A DNA stretch of 64,000 nucleotides from Purshia tridentata (lineage: Eukaryota; Streptophyta; Magnoliopsida; Rosales; Rosaceae). Positions 9,417 to 22,055 of this stretch are shown one piece after another. The translations under genes and the position numbers were made by a program. Under the pieces are notes generated by a model. The model did not search any database and had not been told where the DNA came from. It saw only the letters and a list, made by a program, of their open reading frames with translations. The first letter of the stretch is position 1; each line of letters begins with the position of its first letter. The stretch is taken from positions 1 to 64,000 of the forward strand of contig QANT01001171.1 of the NCBI GenBank assembly GCA_003254885.1. Reading direction: 5' to 3'.

Positions 9417-11846
9417 TCATTGGTCATATATCACCGAACTTAGACCATCATTTTCCAGTTTTGGTGTCACTGACATTTGCTGATACAACTTTATTAGCTC
9501 GCTATGTATTTCTTTACTCTCATGATGCGATCTGTCATCAGCAAAAAAGTAATGAAGCACTCCTCCAACTTGAAGCCAACTAGAACCAGGCTCCTTGCAG
9601 ACTACTTTTTCCTTCATTTCCCTTCTCACTTTTCCAACAGCACTCCACATGCCAGCTGACGCATAGAGATTTGAAAGCAGAATATAAGCAGATTCATTTT
9701 CAGGCTCCAGTTGAAGAAGCTTCCTTGCTGCGAGTTTCCCGAGGTCAATGTTTTTATGGATGTCACAGGCTGATAGAAGAATCTGCCATATATGAGCATC
9801 AGGACCAATTGGCATTTGATCAATGGTCCTCTTTGCTTCTTCTAGGAGTCCAAGTCGACTAAGTAGGTCGACCATACAGGCATAGTGTTCTACATGTGGC
9901 ATCAGCTCATGAAGCTCAGACATTGAGTTTAAGTAACTAAAAGCTTCTTTGACAAGACCTGCATGACAACATGAAGTAAGAACTCCCAGATAAGTTATCT
10001 GATCAGGTTTAATTCCAAGTTTAGACATCTTTTTGAATAGTTTCGACACTTCTTGATGAAAACCATGTTGAGCATATCCCATAATCATAGCATTCCAAGA
10101 AGCCAAATTGTTTGTGGAAGTAGGCCTAAACACCTTCTCTGCCTCACCTATGCTTCCACACTTACAGTAAACATCAATAATAGCACTTTCAACAAAGCTC
10201 CCTTGATCAAATCCAGTTTTAAGAGCCAGGGAGTGAATCACTCTTCCTTGTTCCAAATCAGTTATAGCACCACAAGCTTTAAGGACAGTACTGAAAGTTG
10301 TGCTGTCCGCTTCAAGTTTCAATCCCCTTGATGTGTGGAACAAATTGATAGCATCAACATGACAACCAGCACGAACAAAACTAGTTTCCATTGCATTTAG
10401 AAGTGCCAAATTTAGCTTGTCAATATAAGCAAATACCATTTTTGATTCATTAATCCAATTGCATTTTCCGTATGTCACTATCAAGCAAGACACCACAAGT
10501 TCATCCAATATGAACCCAAATTTGATTACATGTGAATGGGTTTGCATTGCCAGCTCTGGAGAATTCAAGTTGGACGCAACTTCAAGAAGGCTAGCCAAAG
10601 TATACCCATTAGGCTGTAATGAGATATCACGCATGTGACCAAACACCTCCAAAGCCTGAGTAACAAGTCCATTCTCAGAATATACAGCAATCAAGGAATT
10701 CCATGAAACAGAATCTCGGCAAAGCATATCATCAAATATGCGCCTAGCATCACCAATTTGCTCACACTTACCATACATGGATATCAACACATTTCCAACA
10801 GAAACCACCTGTAAATACCCCACCTTCTGGCAAAGTGCTTGGATTTGCTGACCGGGTTCCAGCATCCCCGGCCCTATAATGGCTGACAAAACATTAATAA
10901 TTGTATACTCATTTATCTCCAAATTCCCAGAGTGCAAAATTTTAACCAATTCTAAGGCTTCCACATCATCATAAGCAGCTCCTATCCTTTCAGTCCAAGA
11001 AACAACATCTGGGTCAGTAATTTCATCGAAAACCTTAACAGCACCCTGCTTAATCCCACACCTAGAGTACATATTCATAATTGCATTACTCAAATGAACC
11101 GAACACCCACTTAAGAACCCCATTTTAAAACCAACCCCATGAACCTGTTCCCCCTCCTTCTCATCAAACAATGCACCAAGCACAGCAGTCAAGCTAAACT
11201 CATTCAACTCCAAACCCAAACCCCTCATCTCCACAAAGACCTCCCTACCCTTCTCAAACACACAGTTCCAAACATACCCAGATACCATAGCAGTCCAAAC
11301 CACATTGTCAACAACCAGACACTCCGTAAAACACTTCTCAGCCGACCCAACATCCCCATTCCTCATATAGTTCTCAACCAACCCACTAACCACATAAGCT
11401 CCACAGCCAAGCCCCAACCTCAAACAAACCCCATGGACAACCTCATTCTCTTCCAAACCGTCACACGCTTTCACCAAAGAACTCAACGTAAAAGCATCAG
11501 GTCTGAGACCCAAATGCCTCAACCTGTCAAACAGATCGAAAACGGGTCTGGGTTGGTCAAATCGGGTCAACCCAGCAATGAGAGAGTTGTACGAGACTGT
11601 ATCCGGGTCTGGGGTATCGTTGAGGAACCGAAGCGCGTGAGAGAAGAGACCCAACTTGGCAAAGTGGGAGATGAGAGTGGAGGCGAGGAAGGGGTCTAGG
11701 TGGTGACCCGACTTGAGAAAAAGAGCGTAGGTTTGGTCCGTGAGCTCGAGGTTGAGCGATGAGGTTAATGTGGAGGCTTTGAGGGCTTGTGGGTAGAGAC
11801 CTTGGCGCACCAAGCCTTTGATAGGTTGGTGTATTAGCCTCTTCAT
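9417..11846 (-). CDS. Pentatricopeptide repeat protein, PLS class, E/E+ type (809 aa)
   Basis: One uninterrupted 809-codon frame begins MKRLIHQPIKGL. Degenerate repeats of about 31-36 residues run from about residue 45 to 690, with typical motif parts such as SWNAMIMGYAQHGF and KPDQITYLGVLTSCCHAG. They end in an E motif (ACDIHKNIDLGK, LEPENESAYILLSNLYA) and an E+-like segment (EPGSSWLQVGGVLHYFFADD). No DYW deaminase domain follows. Such proteins bind single-stranded RNA in mitochondria or plastids and usually specify C-to-U editing sites, recruiting a deaminase in trans when DYW is absent. The first residues are weakly basic, and I cannot choose the organelle. Lack of introns is normal for the family. 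The RNA target cannot be read from here without the repeat code. Confidence 0.95.
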   Translation of the reverse strand: MKRLIHQPIKGLVRQGLYPQALKASTLTSSLNLELTDQTYALFLKSGHHLDPFLASTLISHFAKLGLFSHALRFLNDTPDPDTVSYNSLIAGLTRFDQPRPVFDLFDRLRHLGLRPDAFTLSSLVKACDGLEENEVVHGVCLRLGLGCGAYVVSGLVENYMRNGDVGSAEKCFTECLVVDNVVWTAMVSGYVWNCVFEKGREVFVEMRGLGLELNEFSLTAVLGALFDEKEGEQVHGVGFKMGFLSGCSVHLSNAIMNMYSRCGIKQGAVKVFDEITDPDVVSWTERIGAAYDDVEALELVKILHSGNLEINEYTIINVLSAIIGPGMLEPGQQIQALCQKVGYLQVVSVGNVLISMYGKCEQIGDARRIFDDMLCRDSVSWNSLIAVYSENGLVTQALEVFGHMRDISLQPNGYTLASLLEVASNLNSPELAMQTHSHVIKFGFILDELVVSCLIVTYGKCNWINESKMVFAYIDKLNLALLNAMETSFVRAGCHVDAINLFHTSRGLKLEADSTTFSTVLKACGAITDLEQGRVIHSLALKTGFDQGSFVESAIIDVYCKCGSIGEAEKVFRPTSTNNLASWNAMIMGYAQHGFHQEVSKLFKKMSKLGIKPDQITYLGVLTSCCHAGLVKEAFSYLNSMSELHELMPHVEHYACMVDLLSRLGLLEEAKRTIDQMPIGPDAHIWQILLSACDIHKNIDLGKLAARKLLQLEPENESAYILLSNLYASAGMWSAVGKVRREMKEKVVCKEPGSSWLQVGGVLHYFFADDRSHHESKEIHSELIKLYQQMSVTPKLENDGLSSVIYDQ

Positions 11847-12215
11847 TCATGGTTTTGCTGAATGGAGCTTGTTCTGTTTTCGCGGCAAAATGTTTTTGTT
11901 GTCTCGGAATTGCCTTACTTTTGCAGCAAACGTTTCGTTGCCATGACGAAACGGCTTCCTTTGTTTCTGGGCTGGGCGTAGGTGGGCTTGCTTTACTACC
12001 GAAGCCTGGCTCTTGGGCCACCGCCTCATATTAAAGCTTGCGAATTTTCCTTTTTTGTTTTTTTGTTTTGAACCCAAAACCTCGTCCAACATTTTTAAAC
12101 AAACTTTCATATAATATTGATGATAACAATATTGATAATAGTAAAGTGGGGTTTTAGACAATAAGAATGATGTTGGATATACATAAATATGTAAACATGC
12201 GTCATTATATGTTTG

Positions 12216-12426
12216 AACACACTACGCTCAATTGGGAAAGATAGTTGGGCTTTTTTTTAAGTAAAAAAAAAAAATCAGTGAAGGATATTAAAAGGTGGAT
12301 AGTGGAAAATTACAACCTAAACACACTACGCTCAATTGGGAAAGATAGTTGGGCGTTTTTTAAAGTAAAAAAAAAAAAAAAATCAGTGAATGATATTAAA
12401 AGGTGGATAGTGGAAAATTACAACCT
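12216..12426. repeat. Tandem duplication, unit about 104 bp (2 copies)
   Basis: Copy 1 begins at 12216 and copy 2 at 12320, both with aacacactacgctcaattgg. Both end at a shared 'tggaaaattacaacct'. They differ at a few bases and in the lengths of the internal T and A runs, which shows slippage after duplication. Confidence 0.93.
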
Positions 12427-13029
12427 GCTTCCACTTTCTTTTCTCATTCCACCCTCTTCAATTTTCTTACCTACTAAATGAAAGCAAGAGGCTAGTAGGG
12501 GGTGTGTACAATTTTCAACTTTACAATCAATACTATTAATTGGTCCATACATAATAGATATGGCAACCATCAAGTATGAACAATGGGATAGTAATTAAAT
12601 ATGCATTTTGGTTCTTAATTTTCATTTTTCTTTACACTAAGAATATCGAACCAAATATTTATTACAAGGACAATTTTGTTTCATGTGGCCAAAATATTTT
12701 TGACTTTGGCACCTATATTTATTATTTGAATCTCTTATATGTTATCATTTACAATTGTTATAATGGTCTCTCATTAAATAGCTTTACATTTTATATTGTA
12801 GCAAATGTTGATAAAAAATATATATATATTGTAGTAAAATGTCGATTTTAATCATTAATAAATTGAATTATTGATTGAATGTATGGTGTACATTAAGAGT
12901 TTGACGAGCAAACGTTATTGTACTATTACCTTATTCAATGTCTTACAACTATTTTGATTATTCGGACAACTACAAACCCAATCATTAGCAGGAGATTTAC
13001 TATTACTCCAAACTCATTATTACAAGAGC

Positions 13030-13197
13030 ATTTTTTTTTTTAATCTTTTCATTATTAATAAATAAAAATTAATTCATAAATTGAATGAAAAGACTAAGGC
13101 TCCGTTTGGGATTGCAGTGAAACACCCAAATTTTTTTTTTTAATCTTTTCATTATTAATAAATACAAATTAATTCATAAATTGAATGAAAAGACTAA
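13030..13197. repeat. Direct repeat, unit about 67 bp at 100-bp spacing
   Basis: The block running from a T-tract through taatcttttcattattaata to gaatgaaaagactaa occurs near 13030-13097 and again near 13130-13197. It is nearly identical, with one clear substitution. The 30-base spacer (ggctccgtttgggattgcag and onward) resembles the outer end of a plant transposable element, but I could not find the partner end. Confidence 0.85.
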
Positions 13198-13316
13198 AAA
13201 GTACATGCATTTGTGAGAGGAGGTTGGAAGAACTCCTCCAACTAGGGACTAAGGGAACTATTGTTGTTTTAGAAGGCATTGTAATGAAAAAAGTCAAAGA
13301 TAGATGGTTAAGTAAA

Positions 13317-13518
13317 CAATAATGTTATTTTTACCATATTTTTATACCATGTTTGTTGTACCATCTTACGTGTCATTATTGTACTAGCAGGGTATTTCCT
13401 TATTTTTAGGGTTTTTTATTTTTATTTTTTTAGTGTCCAATGTATAAATGTCATGTAGATTGCCACATAAGGTGGTATAAAATTATGGTATAAAAATGTG
13501 GTAAGTGTAGCATTGTTG
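13317..13518. mobile_element. MULE-type MITE, copy 1 (202 bp)
   Basis: Terminal inverted repeats of about 30 bp begin caataatg on the left and, on the complement, caacaatg on the right, both leading into an acc(a)tatttttatacc core. The flanks ttaagtaaa (13308-13316) and gtaagtaaa (13519-13527) match at 8 of 9 bases, fitting the 9-bp target duplication of the Mutator superfamily. It has no coding capacity. A second copy lies at 22568-22768 in the opposite orientation and is roughly 90% identical by eye. Confidence 0.9.
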
Positions 13519-16500
13519 GTAAGTAAAGCAAGTATACTAAATTACTAATCTTGTCACTAATTCAGTCCACTTCAAAAAGTGAAGATAACTTGATCTTAAC
13601 AAAAAAAATGCAAAGATAACTTGGCACACCACCTCTTCTTTAATTGCCAATTACTTAAAATCGAATAGACCAATTACAATGACATGAAAATGTACAATGA
13701 ATCAATTATGGAAGTTTATATTCTCCCATCAATGATCTTCTTCTTTTTTTGTTTGGTCAAACACCAATCGGTGATCTTAATGGTTGATAATACTCAATAT
13801 CCAGAGCCTAGTGTTCAAGTACTTTTTCCCACCTCACCACAACAATGCTTCACATTTTTGTTAAAAATTAAGCAATATAGATTGGCTGCAGCCTGCAGAT
13901 AAGGTAAAACAGTCCATCTAGTGCAGTAAATAGTAAGTGATTAAGTGGAAGCCAAAAGTTGAAAGCTTCCATGGGATCTTCACGGGTACTGTGTTTCAGA
14001 ACTTGGGCCAATCTGCAATTATGCTCACTAGATTTTAGCCTGTAAAAAATTTTGTTCCTATTTTCCTCGTGTTTTGGTTTTTTCCTTTTTGGTCCATACA
14101 CAATTCATGGCACTATATATAGAGTTTTGTAGCTGTATTAACTGGCTTCTTTGTCCCAACTGATAGAGCATACTAGCCAATTTAAACCCAACTGACAAAT
14201 CTGTGCAAATATTATTCACAAAGGGGCAATATTCCAGATCCAATTGATTCCATCATTCTATGTTTTTGGTTGTGGTTGTGGTCCTTTCAGGTTAAGATCA
14301 ATTTCATGTTTTTACAAAATTTAGGTAGACAGTAAAATGAAGTATAGTGCAGGAAAATGATGATTATGCAGAGAAAAACCAAACTGGGTTGGAACAATTT
14401 GCCACAATGGTCAGAGATTGCATATGGGTTTTGAGGGAATATTTAATTAAGAATATGAGCACTCAGCTGGGTTCAGACTTCAAACTCATTTAATTGTATT
14501 TAAATCCTAAATGGGCATAAAGACTGAGTTGGTTTATGAAAAGGACAACCCCATTTAACTGAGATATATATGCTGTGCCTACTGCTTAATTAGCAATTCA
14601 TTGCTTCTATCTGTAACCTCCATGCACTATATATAACATTCATTAATATATTGTACATTGTTGGTGTTATTTTCTGGTACATCAGCTAGCCATCATCCAC
14701 TTTTTGCTACTGCTAATTATACAACAATCTGAACAGTTAGACTATATTCAAGGGTAGGTTGAAGGTTGCCATCATATACCAAATATGTATAAATTGTATA
14801 ATGGTCCTCCTCCCATTGTATATAAATATGTTGGGTGATTTTCCACAAATAACACAAAAAATCCAAAACAATATTTCCTACTCGAGTTAGAGCAATTGGT
14901 TCATGGGAGTCTCACGGGTTGAGTAATTTTAAAGAAAATATTATCTTACAAAACAGTCTTGTAACACAATTGTTTAATAAGAAACCATCACTCTTAATCA
15001 GTTCTACTCACATTTTAAATTTATTATGATATTACAAATACCGTGTATATATTTTCTTCTTGATGATAATATTGTGCTGATGAAAGATCTCCACAAGCAA
15101 GATTGATCATACATCCCAACAAAACAAACAAAAAGAAGGTTAAATATTAATAATTAATTTTCAAATTTAATGACTTCAAGCATTAGATGAACATGGGTGG
15201 CCTAGTTTACAGATTATTTCCTTTTCTACATAATTCTATTGGATAATGGAATCAAAATATAGAGTCAACCGTTTATACTTTTTCAGTATATTCGGAAATT
15301 ATAAGGCAGGATCTTTTCCCAGCCAGTTTTTTGTTTTTTGCTAGATAATTTTTCTGCCAGTTTTATTTCTGGTAAAAGGTGCTTTTAATTAAATTTGTTG
15401 GTAAGTTCTATAATGTTGGAGACAAAAAAACGGAGATTTCTATATATAATAGAGTACCTTAGCTTATGGTACATTATTTAATAATCTAAAACTCTCTATC
15501 TAAATTATACTTTTGGGTTTTGGCTATTGTAGTTGTTACTAGTTTAGGGTCAATTATATCCTTATATCTTTAGTTTCAACATATTTGCTTTTTTCAAGAT
15601 AAATGTATTTTCAACAAATTCTCTTATAAAGATGAAAATATAAGTATTCATAAACATGAGCACTCTGATCGAGTAATTAGATTGCAAGATTTTCTCACAT
15701 ATCTCATGTTTATGTATATTTACACGTATCATATTTATAAAAAGATTTCTCGCTTAAGAAAAAGATAAAGTTAAATCACATTGAAAAAAATTAGCAACAA
15801 TAAATGCTCTTGTGGATGAAAGGGAAGAATTTAATAAAAGAATGGATTCAGATTTTGATGATAAACTCCTGTTGATTAGAAAAATAAAAAGTATATTAGA
15901 TATAATGTAGCATTATGAGTTTGCAATAATTAGGTACAATAAATTATTTGAAATTTATGCAAACACAAAATGTTATGTTGACATTATATATAAATATTAA
16001 CGAAATGGTAAATTTGTTAAAATTAGAATTATATGGAAATAAATATCAATCATCCAATATACAAGGTGCATGAAACGAGCATGAAGATGTTTTAAGCTAA
16101 AATTCTCTTTGATAAAAATAGGAAGCATTAAATCCAAAGATATAAGTAGTGTGAATGTGATTGTACATATTTGAAGTTTATTGTGAAGTTGTATACGAAA
16201 GATTGTGATATGAGATTTTTTAATATAAAAAAATAAAATAAAATATATAAGAACTAAACTACATAGATTAAAAGTCAAAATAGAATTTTGTTTTTTCTTT
16301 GTTCATTAGTCAAAAACATATGAAATTAAAAAAGTTCGAAAATGCATAAATATTTTTCTTTGTGGTTAGTCTTTGTGTTGTTTGGGCTGACAAAAAAAAA
16401 GAGAAAAGAAAATGCAAATTGGAAAAAGAAGTGTTAAAAGCACGAGTAATTCCATGGCCATAATCAAGAATGGGAGTAAAAATTACCAAAAAAAGAAAAG

Positions 16501-17374
16501 AAAAATTTTACAATTGCAATCAGGGAAGGAAAAAGCACATGCCAGATCACAGTAATCAACTAATTTAAGGCCATTAGATTAGATATTAGATACGTGTAAT
16601 CCAATCTCTGTCTTTATTCTCTCTCATCTCCACGAGTGAGTCAGAGTGACCCAAAAAATACACGCAAAATCCAAGTGATCTAAGAAGACGATCATCATGT
16701 GATTCAATGTCATGTCCTTTCTAGTGGGACCCACCCAACACAAAAGTGCCACTCCCTCACTTACACGCTACACAGATCTGAGGATTCACACCCAAGTGAC
16801 TCCCATCAAAGACATATTACACTGTAAAATATCTGTGTATGTGTAGCAAATTCAATCGAGCAAAGATTACAAAACATAAAAAAAAAATTAAACAAAGTTA
16901 CAAAACCCAAAAAAAAAAAAAAACATAAATATATTTTGCGGGTGTAGTGTATGTGTAGCTAAACTGGGGGAAGGAGAGTCTGCAACCTGGCAGCAATGCT
17001 CTCACCTTTACCTCTCTGCAACACCATACACCAAAACCTTTATCTTCATCGTCTTCTTCGCCTTCCTCACTCTCTTCACCTTCAATTTCACTCCTTCTAA
17101 TCCCAAATTTCTCACCCATTTTCATTTTCGCTCACTGGGTCTTCCCCATTAACATTGATCTCCAATTCCTCAGCATAAAGTTTCAATCTTTACATTCACT
17201 GATCGATATATACAAAGGGATCGATCTGCCCACCTGGGTCTGTTAAAAGGCACCGGGATTCTCCAAAATCTAACACCTTTAGAGGGCAATGTTGTTGCAG
17301 AAGCATTGAATCGTTCTGTTGTTTCAGCTGAGCTTGCAGATTTGGCAGAGAGTGAAAAGGGTTGAGCTAGAAAA

Positions 17375-20300
17375 ATGAAAGCGAACCAGAAAGATTCGGA
17401 GAAGGTGATTTGGGATCAGATGCGGAGCTCCACAGGGACCCCTATTTCTGGACCCGGCTCCCAATCCCGATCCTCCACCTCCAAGCTCCTTGTCTGGCTC
17501 ATCCTCTTCGTCTCTGTCACTTACATCGTCTACACCCTCAAGCTCGTCTCCTCCTCACGCGCAGCCTGCGACGACGACCCTTTCTCCACCCCCCACCGCC
17601 TCACCACCACCACAACACTCACCACCACCACCACATATAACAACAACAACAACAACAATCGAACGGCGCAGATTCTTCGGCTCAAATCCCAACATCCCCG
17701 CGATGAGCAGACCGATACGAAGCACATAGTCTTCGGCATTGCGGCCTCGGCCAAGCTATGGAAACAACGAAAGAACTACATCAAGCTCTGGTACAGACCC
17801 AAGTCCATGAGGGGCATAGTCTGGCTGGACCGCACCGTAGAAAATAACAGCCACGACGACAACCAAACCCTCCCGCCGATCAAGATTTCTGGCGACACCT
17901 CGAGCTTCGGCTACACCAACAAGCAGGGCCACCGGTCCGCCATCCGGATCTCGCGGATCGTCTCCGAGACCCTCCGCCTCGGGCTCAAGGACGTCCGGTG
18001 GTTCGTCATGGGCGACGACGACACCGTTTTCATCACCGAGAACTTGGTCAGAGTGTTAAGAAAATACGATCACACCCAATATTATTACATTGGGTCATTA
18101 TCGGAGAGCCACTTGCAGAACATTTTCTTCTCGTACGGAATGGCCTATGGCGGTGGCGGCTTCGCCATCAGCTACCCACTGGCCAAAGCCCTCAGCAAAA
18201 TGCAGGACAGGTGTATACAGAGGTACCCCGGACTGTACGGCTCCGATGACCGAATGCAGGCCTGCATGGCCGAACTCGGTGTCCCACTCACTAAAGAACT
18301 CGGCTTTCACCAGGTCTGTCAACTCAGTTCTCATTTTTTTATTGTTTACTGTCGGTGCTTTCTTTGATTAAAATTTATGTTTTTTGCTTGTACTTTAGAT
18401 GTTATTATCTGGGTTTCCTTTCGCATTAAGATTACAGCCTCTAATGTTCTAAAAATTGATAGTGTCGCCGAGATTTCGGCCAGAGTCCATGCTGGTATCG
18501 CAGATTTTTGTCGTTTTTCAATTTAATTCTGGAACTACCAAGTCTACAGTTGATTACGTTTTCTTCTTGCTGAGTTAGTTTTGAGTCAGTCGATTTGAAG
18601 TGGTGAAAGCGTACGTTATTATCATCTTCTTCGTTTGGTAATTCCATTTCCCGATATGGTGCTTCCGGTTTCGGGATATCTCGGGCGAATAGTTGACTGG
18701 ATTAGTTGTTGTCTCGGTCTTATAGACCATAAATATTGGTCTATTAAACAGCACTAAAGCGGGTGATTTGCTCAATGTCGACCATAGTTGAGCGCGCACG
18801 TGTCGGGATGGGGCCCACGTGTAGAAAGGGTAAGACCAGGTTGTGTGTTACAGCCCACGTGCATTTATCTTTCGTGGCTGTAACGCGCCTGTACTGAGGA
18901 CTCTGCAATCTAACATTGAATGGGATACTTCAAGTCTGCAATTTGTAGCCACCCAATTATGTGGGTATGTCGGTAGCTTAATTTTTTTTTTTTTTCTTTA
19001 CGGGAAATAAAAATTAAAACTTCTAGTGGCCATTTCTTATAGTAGGTATTCTACTATGTTAAAAACATTGATTCACCCTTTGGTCAAAAAAAAAAAAACA
19101 TTGATTCACCAAGCACAGTTTTGGCATAGGCAATATATCTTTTGCTTCGAATGAATTTAGCTTTGTAAATTTGGCAAGGCAATAAATTGATGAATGGAGT
19201 TATAATTGGACATTTGTTCCAAATGGTAATGCATTTAGCTTATTAGCAACTGGAGACAGCTAAAATGGGACCTTTTTCCTGAACTCTTCTCCCTCTATTG
19301 TTTCTTTCCAAATTGTGAAACATTTATAGCAGGCATTTAGTGGAAGATTGTGTAGGCCTTAGTACACAATTTGAGGATCATTGTCCAAATTTTCACTTGG
19401 TGGGTCTATATGTGTGGTAAATACCACTAAATAGAGCAAGAGCCCCATATGCAGTTTCCACAATGTTGTTCTAGTTTTAAGGGTTGAGTGTGAACTAGAA
19501 GTTGCTTGCAATGTTTTTTATGCTTAAATTATAAGTAGATTTGGTCATCATCACTGAATCTTACTGTGAGTCTCTTTCTTGTCAATGGTTTTCAGTATGA
19601 CGTGTATGGGAACCTTTTCGGGCTCCTTGCAGCACACCCAGTGGCACCCTTAGTGACAATGCATCACCTTGATGTGGTTGAGCCCATCTTCCCCAATGTG
19701 ACCCGTGTTCAAGCCCTTCAGCGCCTTTTTGTCCCTGTGAAACTGGACTCAGCCGGAATCATGCAACAGTCCATCTGCTACGACAAATCAAAGAGCTGGA
19801 CCATTTCTGTTTCATGGGGCTTTGCTGTTCAAATTTTTCGAGGAGTCTTTTCACCCCGCGAGATGGAAATGCCTTCCCGGACATTTTTGAATTGGTACAA
19901 AAGAGCGGATTACACAGCATACGCTTTCAACACTCGTCCAGTTAGCCGAAACCCATGCCAGAAACCTTTTGTCTTTTACCTGTCAAAGGTAAGAGTTAAT
20001 TCTACAATGAATACAACAATTAGCGAATATGTTCAGCACCGTGTCCCTCACCCCCTGTGCAAGTGGAAGATGGCTGATCCTGCTGATCTTGATAGAGTCG
20101 AGGTTTACAAGAAGCCTGACCCCCTTCTATGGAATAGAGTAAGTAGTTTTCAAGAGCTTCTATTGCTTCCTCTGTACCAATACTGCCACCATTGAACTTG
20201 CCATTAGCACCATTCCCTGCTGCACTACACTTCACCACCTCATGATCTAGTACTATTTGATGGTGGTAGTAACTCTTACTATACGTTCGAAACGAAATGA

Positions 20301-20446
20301 TTAATGGGTTTTCTTTTGCTTTGTTTTTGAATGTGTATTTGCAGTCTCCAAGGAGAAATTGTTGCAGGGTCATGGACTCAAAGAAGAAGGGAACCATGGT
20401 GATAGATGTTGGTTTATGTAAAGAGGGTGAAATCAGTGAAATATAG
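17375..20446 (+). CDS. GT31/DUF604 Fringe-like glycosyltransferase, type II membrane protein (3 exons)
   Basis: Exons 17375-18313, 19596-20138 and 20345-20446 join in phase 0 through GT-AG introns to give 527 residues. A short basic cytosolic tail precedes one membrane segment (about residues 38-57, LVWLILFVSVTYIVY). The lumenal stem is low-complexity, with Thr and Asn runs at 77-95. The catalytic domain follows, with the metal-binding aspartates in WFVMGDDDTVF (DDD at 214-216) and the family sequence YGGGGFAISYPLA. The layout is that of Golgi-resident beta-1,3-glycosyltransferases related to Fringe (CAZy GT31). Donor and acceptor sugars of plant DUF604 members are not established. The counterpart in Arabidopsis is probably AT5G41460. 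Intron 1 (1.28 kb) holds three G-box cores. Confidence 0.93.
17601..17660 (+). repeat. Coding microsatellite: ACC/CAC then AAC repeats
   Basis: Runs of acc and cac triplets followed by aac triplets encode Thr and then Asn runs in the stem of the glycosyltransferase. The DNA pattern is trinucleotide-pure over short stretches, so its length probably varies between alleles without breaking the frame. Confidence 0.85.
18797..18861. promoter_or_regulatory. Cluster of three G-box cores in intron 1 of the glycosyltransferase gene
   Basis: The palindrome cacgtg occurs at 18797-18802, 18816-18821 and 18856-18861, in contexts gcacgtgtc, cccacgtgt and cccacgtgc. CACGTG cores are bound by bZIP (ABRE/G-box) and bHLH factors. 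Three within 65 bases is unusual for AT-rich intron DNA and suggests an intronic enhancer. This is inferred from sequence only. Confidence 0.5.
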
Positions 20447-21319
20447 CATCATCATTTGATCAAATTTAGGATGGAACCAGCTTTTCTTTCTCCTTTTTTC
20501 TTCGTGCTTCTTCTTCGTTTCGCTTTCTCTAATTGATTCTTAGGCTATTTCTTAATTTGTTATATTTTACATTCCAAATTTTGTGTCTCGATCCGGTCAA
20601 ACAATCATTAGCAAAGCAAAAGAGAATGTTCATGTACAAAAGTTGTAGGCCATAAATTCCATAGTTTCATAAGTAGTTAAATTATTCATTTATAAATTCT
20701 TCACCTCATCTTGGTGTTCGATATGAAACTCTGAATATGATGATGGTAAAATTCATTCATTCCATCAATGGAACTTGCTCTTTTAGCCATGGTTTGTGAA
20801 TCTTGTGAACCCATTTGGGAGGAGCAAGATTTCCATAAATGGCATATTCTAGCGCAGCACAAAGTTGAGCATTTCAGTCTTACTTTGTGGACTGTCGGTA
20901 AAATTTTATCAAACTCTTAACTTTCTTTGGTTTGATTTGAAATCAAAACCGAAACCCCTTCAAACCAACCAAAACCCTTCTAAAGTCGAATCAAAGAGGA
21001 TTGACTTGTACAAGTTTAATATGTAAAATTTACATGCCTCTTTCACTCCAGCCGACCCAATTTGTCTCTGAAATCATAGCTCCCACCTTGAGTAAAACAT
21101 TAAGAAATGAAGGACACATCAAGAGGTTGGTGGTGGACCTTGAAGGTGACTTATCTATATAGAGAGGAATTGAAAGGTGGCAGTAGATTGATTCTGTGAC
21201 AATTTAATAAGCACCACAGTTGTCCCTCTGCTTGTCTCTTCTTGCTTTTTCACAATCGTTATCCCTCACTTTTGTATCGATTATCATATACATACTCATG
21301 TATAAAATAATGTATTAGG

Positions 21320-21569
21320 GTGAGTGAGATCAGGGACGGAGCCAGAAAAATATACCTATGGAGGCAAATTTTCCTTTACTTTATTTTTCCTTGTTTTTCA
21401 TTTGTAGATTTTTTTTTTCCATCAAACAAACAGTTACACATAAAAGTGAGTGAGATCAGGGACGGAGCCAGAAAAATATAGCTATGGAGGCACATTTTCC
21501 TTTACTTTATTTTTCCTTGTTTTTCATTTGTAGATTTTTTTTCCATGAAACAAACAATTACACATAAAA
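21320..21569. repeat. 126-bp tandem duplication covering target site plus hAT left end
   Basis: Copies at 21320-21445 and 21446-21569 both begin gtgagtgagatcagggacgg and end acacataaaa. A few substitutions and a shorter T-run separate them. The unit includes the target-site flank, so the duplication happened after insertion or during an aberrant transposition. Confidence 0.92.
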
Positions 21570-22055
21570 TCAAAAAATATTAACCACAGACAAATCTTTC
21601 ATTCTTCTCAATATCTATTTAAATTGGCAACACCTAAATTTTCATAAAAACTATCAAATTTACAAATAAAAAAGTTTAATACTAATAGTAATATTTTAAC
21701 TTTAAAAATGTAAAAAAACCCATATCAATTGAATTTCAAAGAAATTTTATATGAAAAAAGAAAATAACTCAACAAATGCAAGAATAATAAAATAGCGATT
21801 AACATCCACAAAATTAAAAAAAATAAAGCTATACATTGCTAAAAAAGAACACATAAGAATACTATGTGTAGAAATGAGACACAAGATACTTCTAGAATTG
21901 AGAAATACATAAAATTGAGACTGAGAACTGATAAAATATTTTAATTATTTGAGGGAATTTATATAAAATGCCATAAATTAATACTTAATATTCTAATTAA
22001 AAAAATATGAGAAGGGACACGTGTCCCCCTTAGTCCCTCCTTGGCTCCGTCCATG
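21331..22055. mobile_element. Non-autonomous hAT-like element with a tandemly duplicated left end
   Basis: The left end cagggacggagccag and the right end ggctccgtccatg are inverted repeats. The 8-bp site agtgagat flanks the element at 21323-21330 and 22056-22063, the length expected for hAT insertions. A third agtgagat at 21449-21456 precedes a second copy of the left end at 21457, so the core element is 21457-22055 (599 bp). No transposase frame is present. Confidence 0.85.

Larger units (their letters stand above)
11847..17374. other. 5.5-kb gene-poor spacer with duplications and a MITE
   Basis: No gene is supported here. It holds the PPR promoter side, two tandem duplications (12216-12426 and about 13030-13197), a MULE-type MITE (13317-13518) and, at the right end, the promoter and leader of the glycosyltransferase gene (roughly 16600-17374). 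A short phrase at about 14885-14935 faintly recalls a tRNA-derived SINE head but is too weak to call. Confidence 0.55.

Noticed and set aside
14880-14960. Possible tRNA-derived SINE head
   Set aside because: A- and B-box likeness is partial and there is no tail or flanking repeat.
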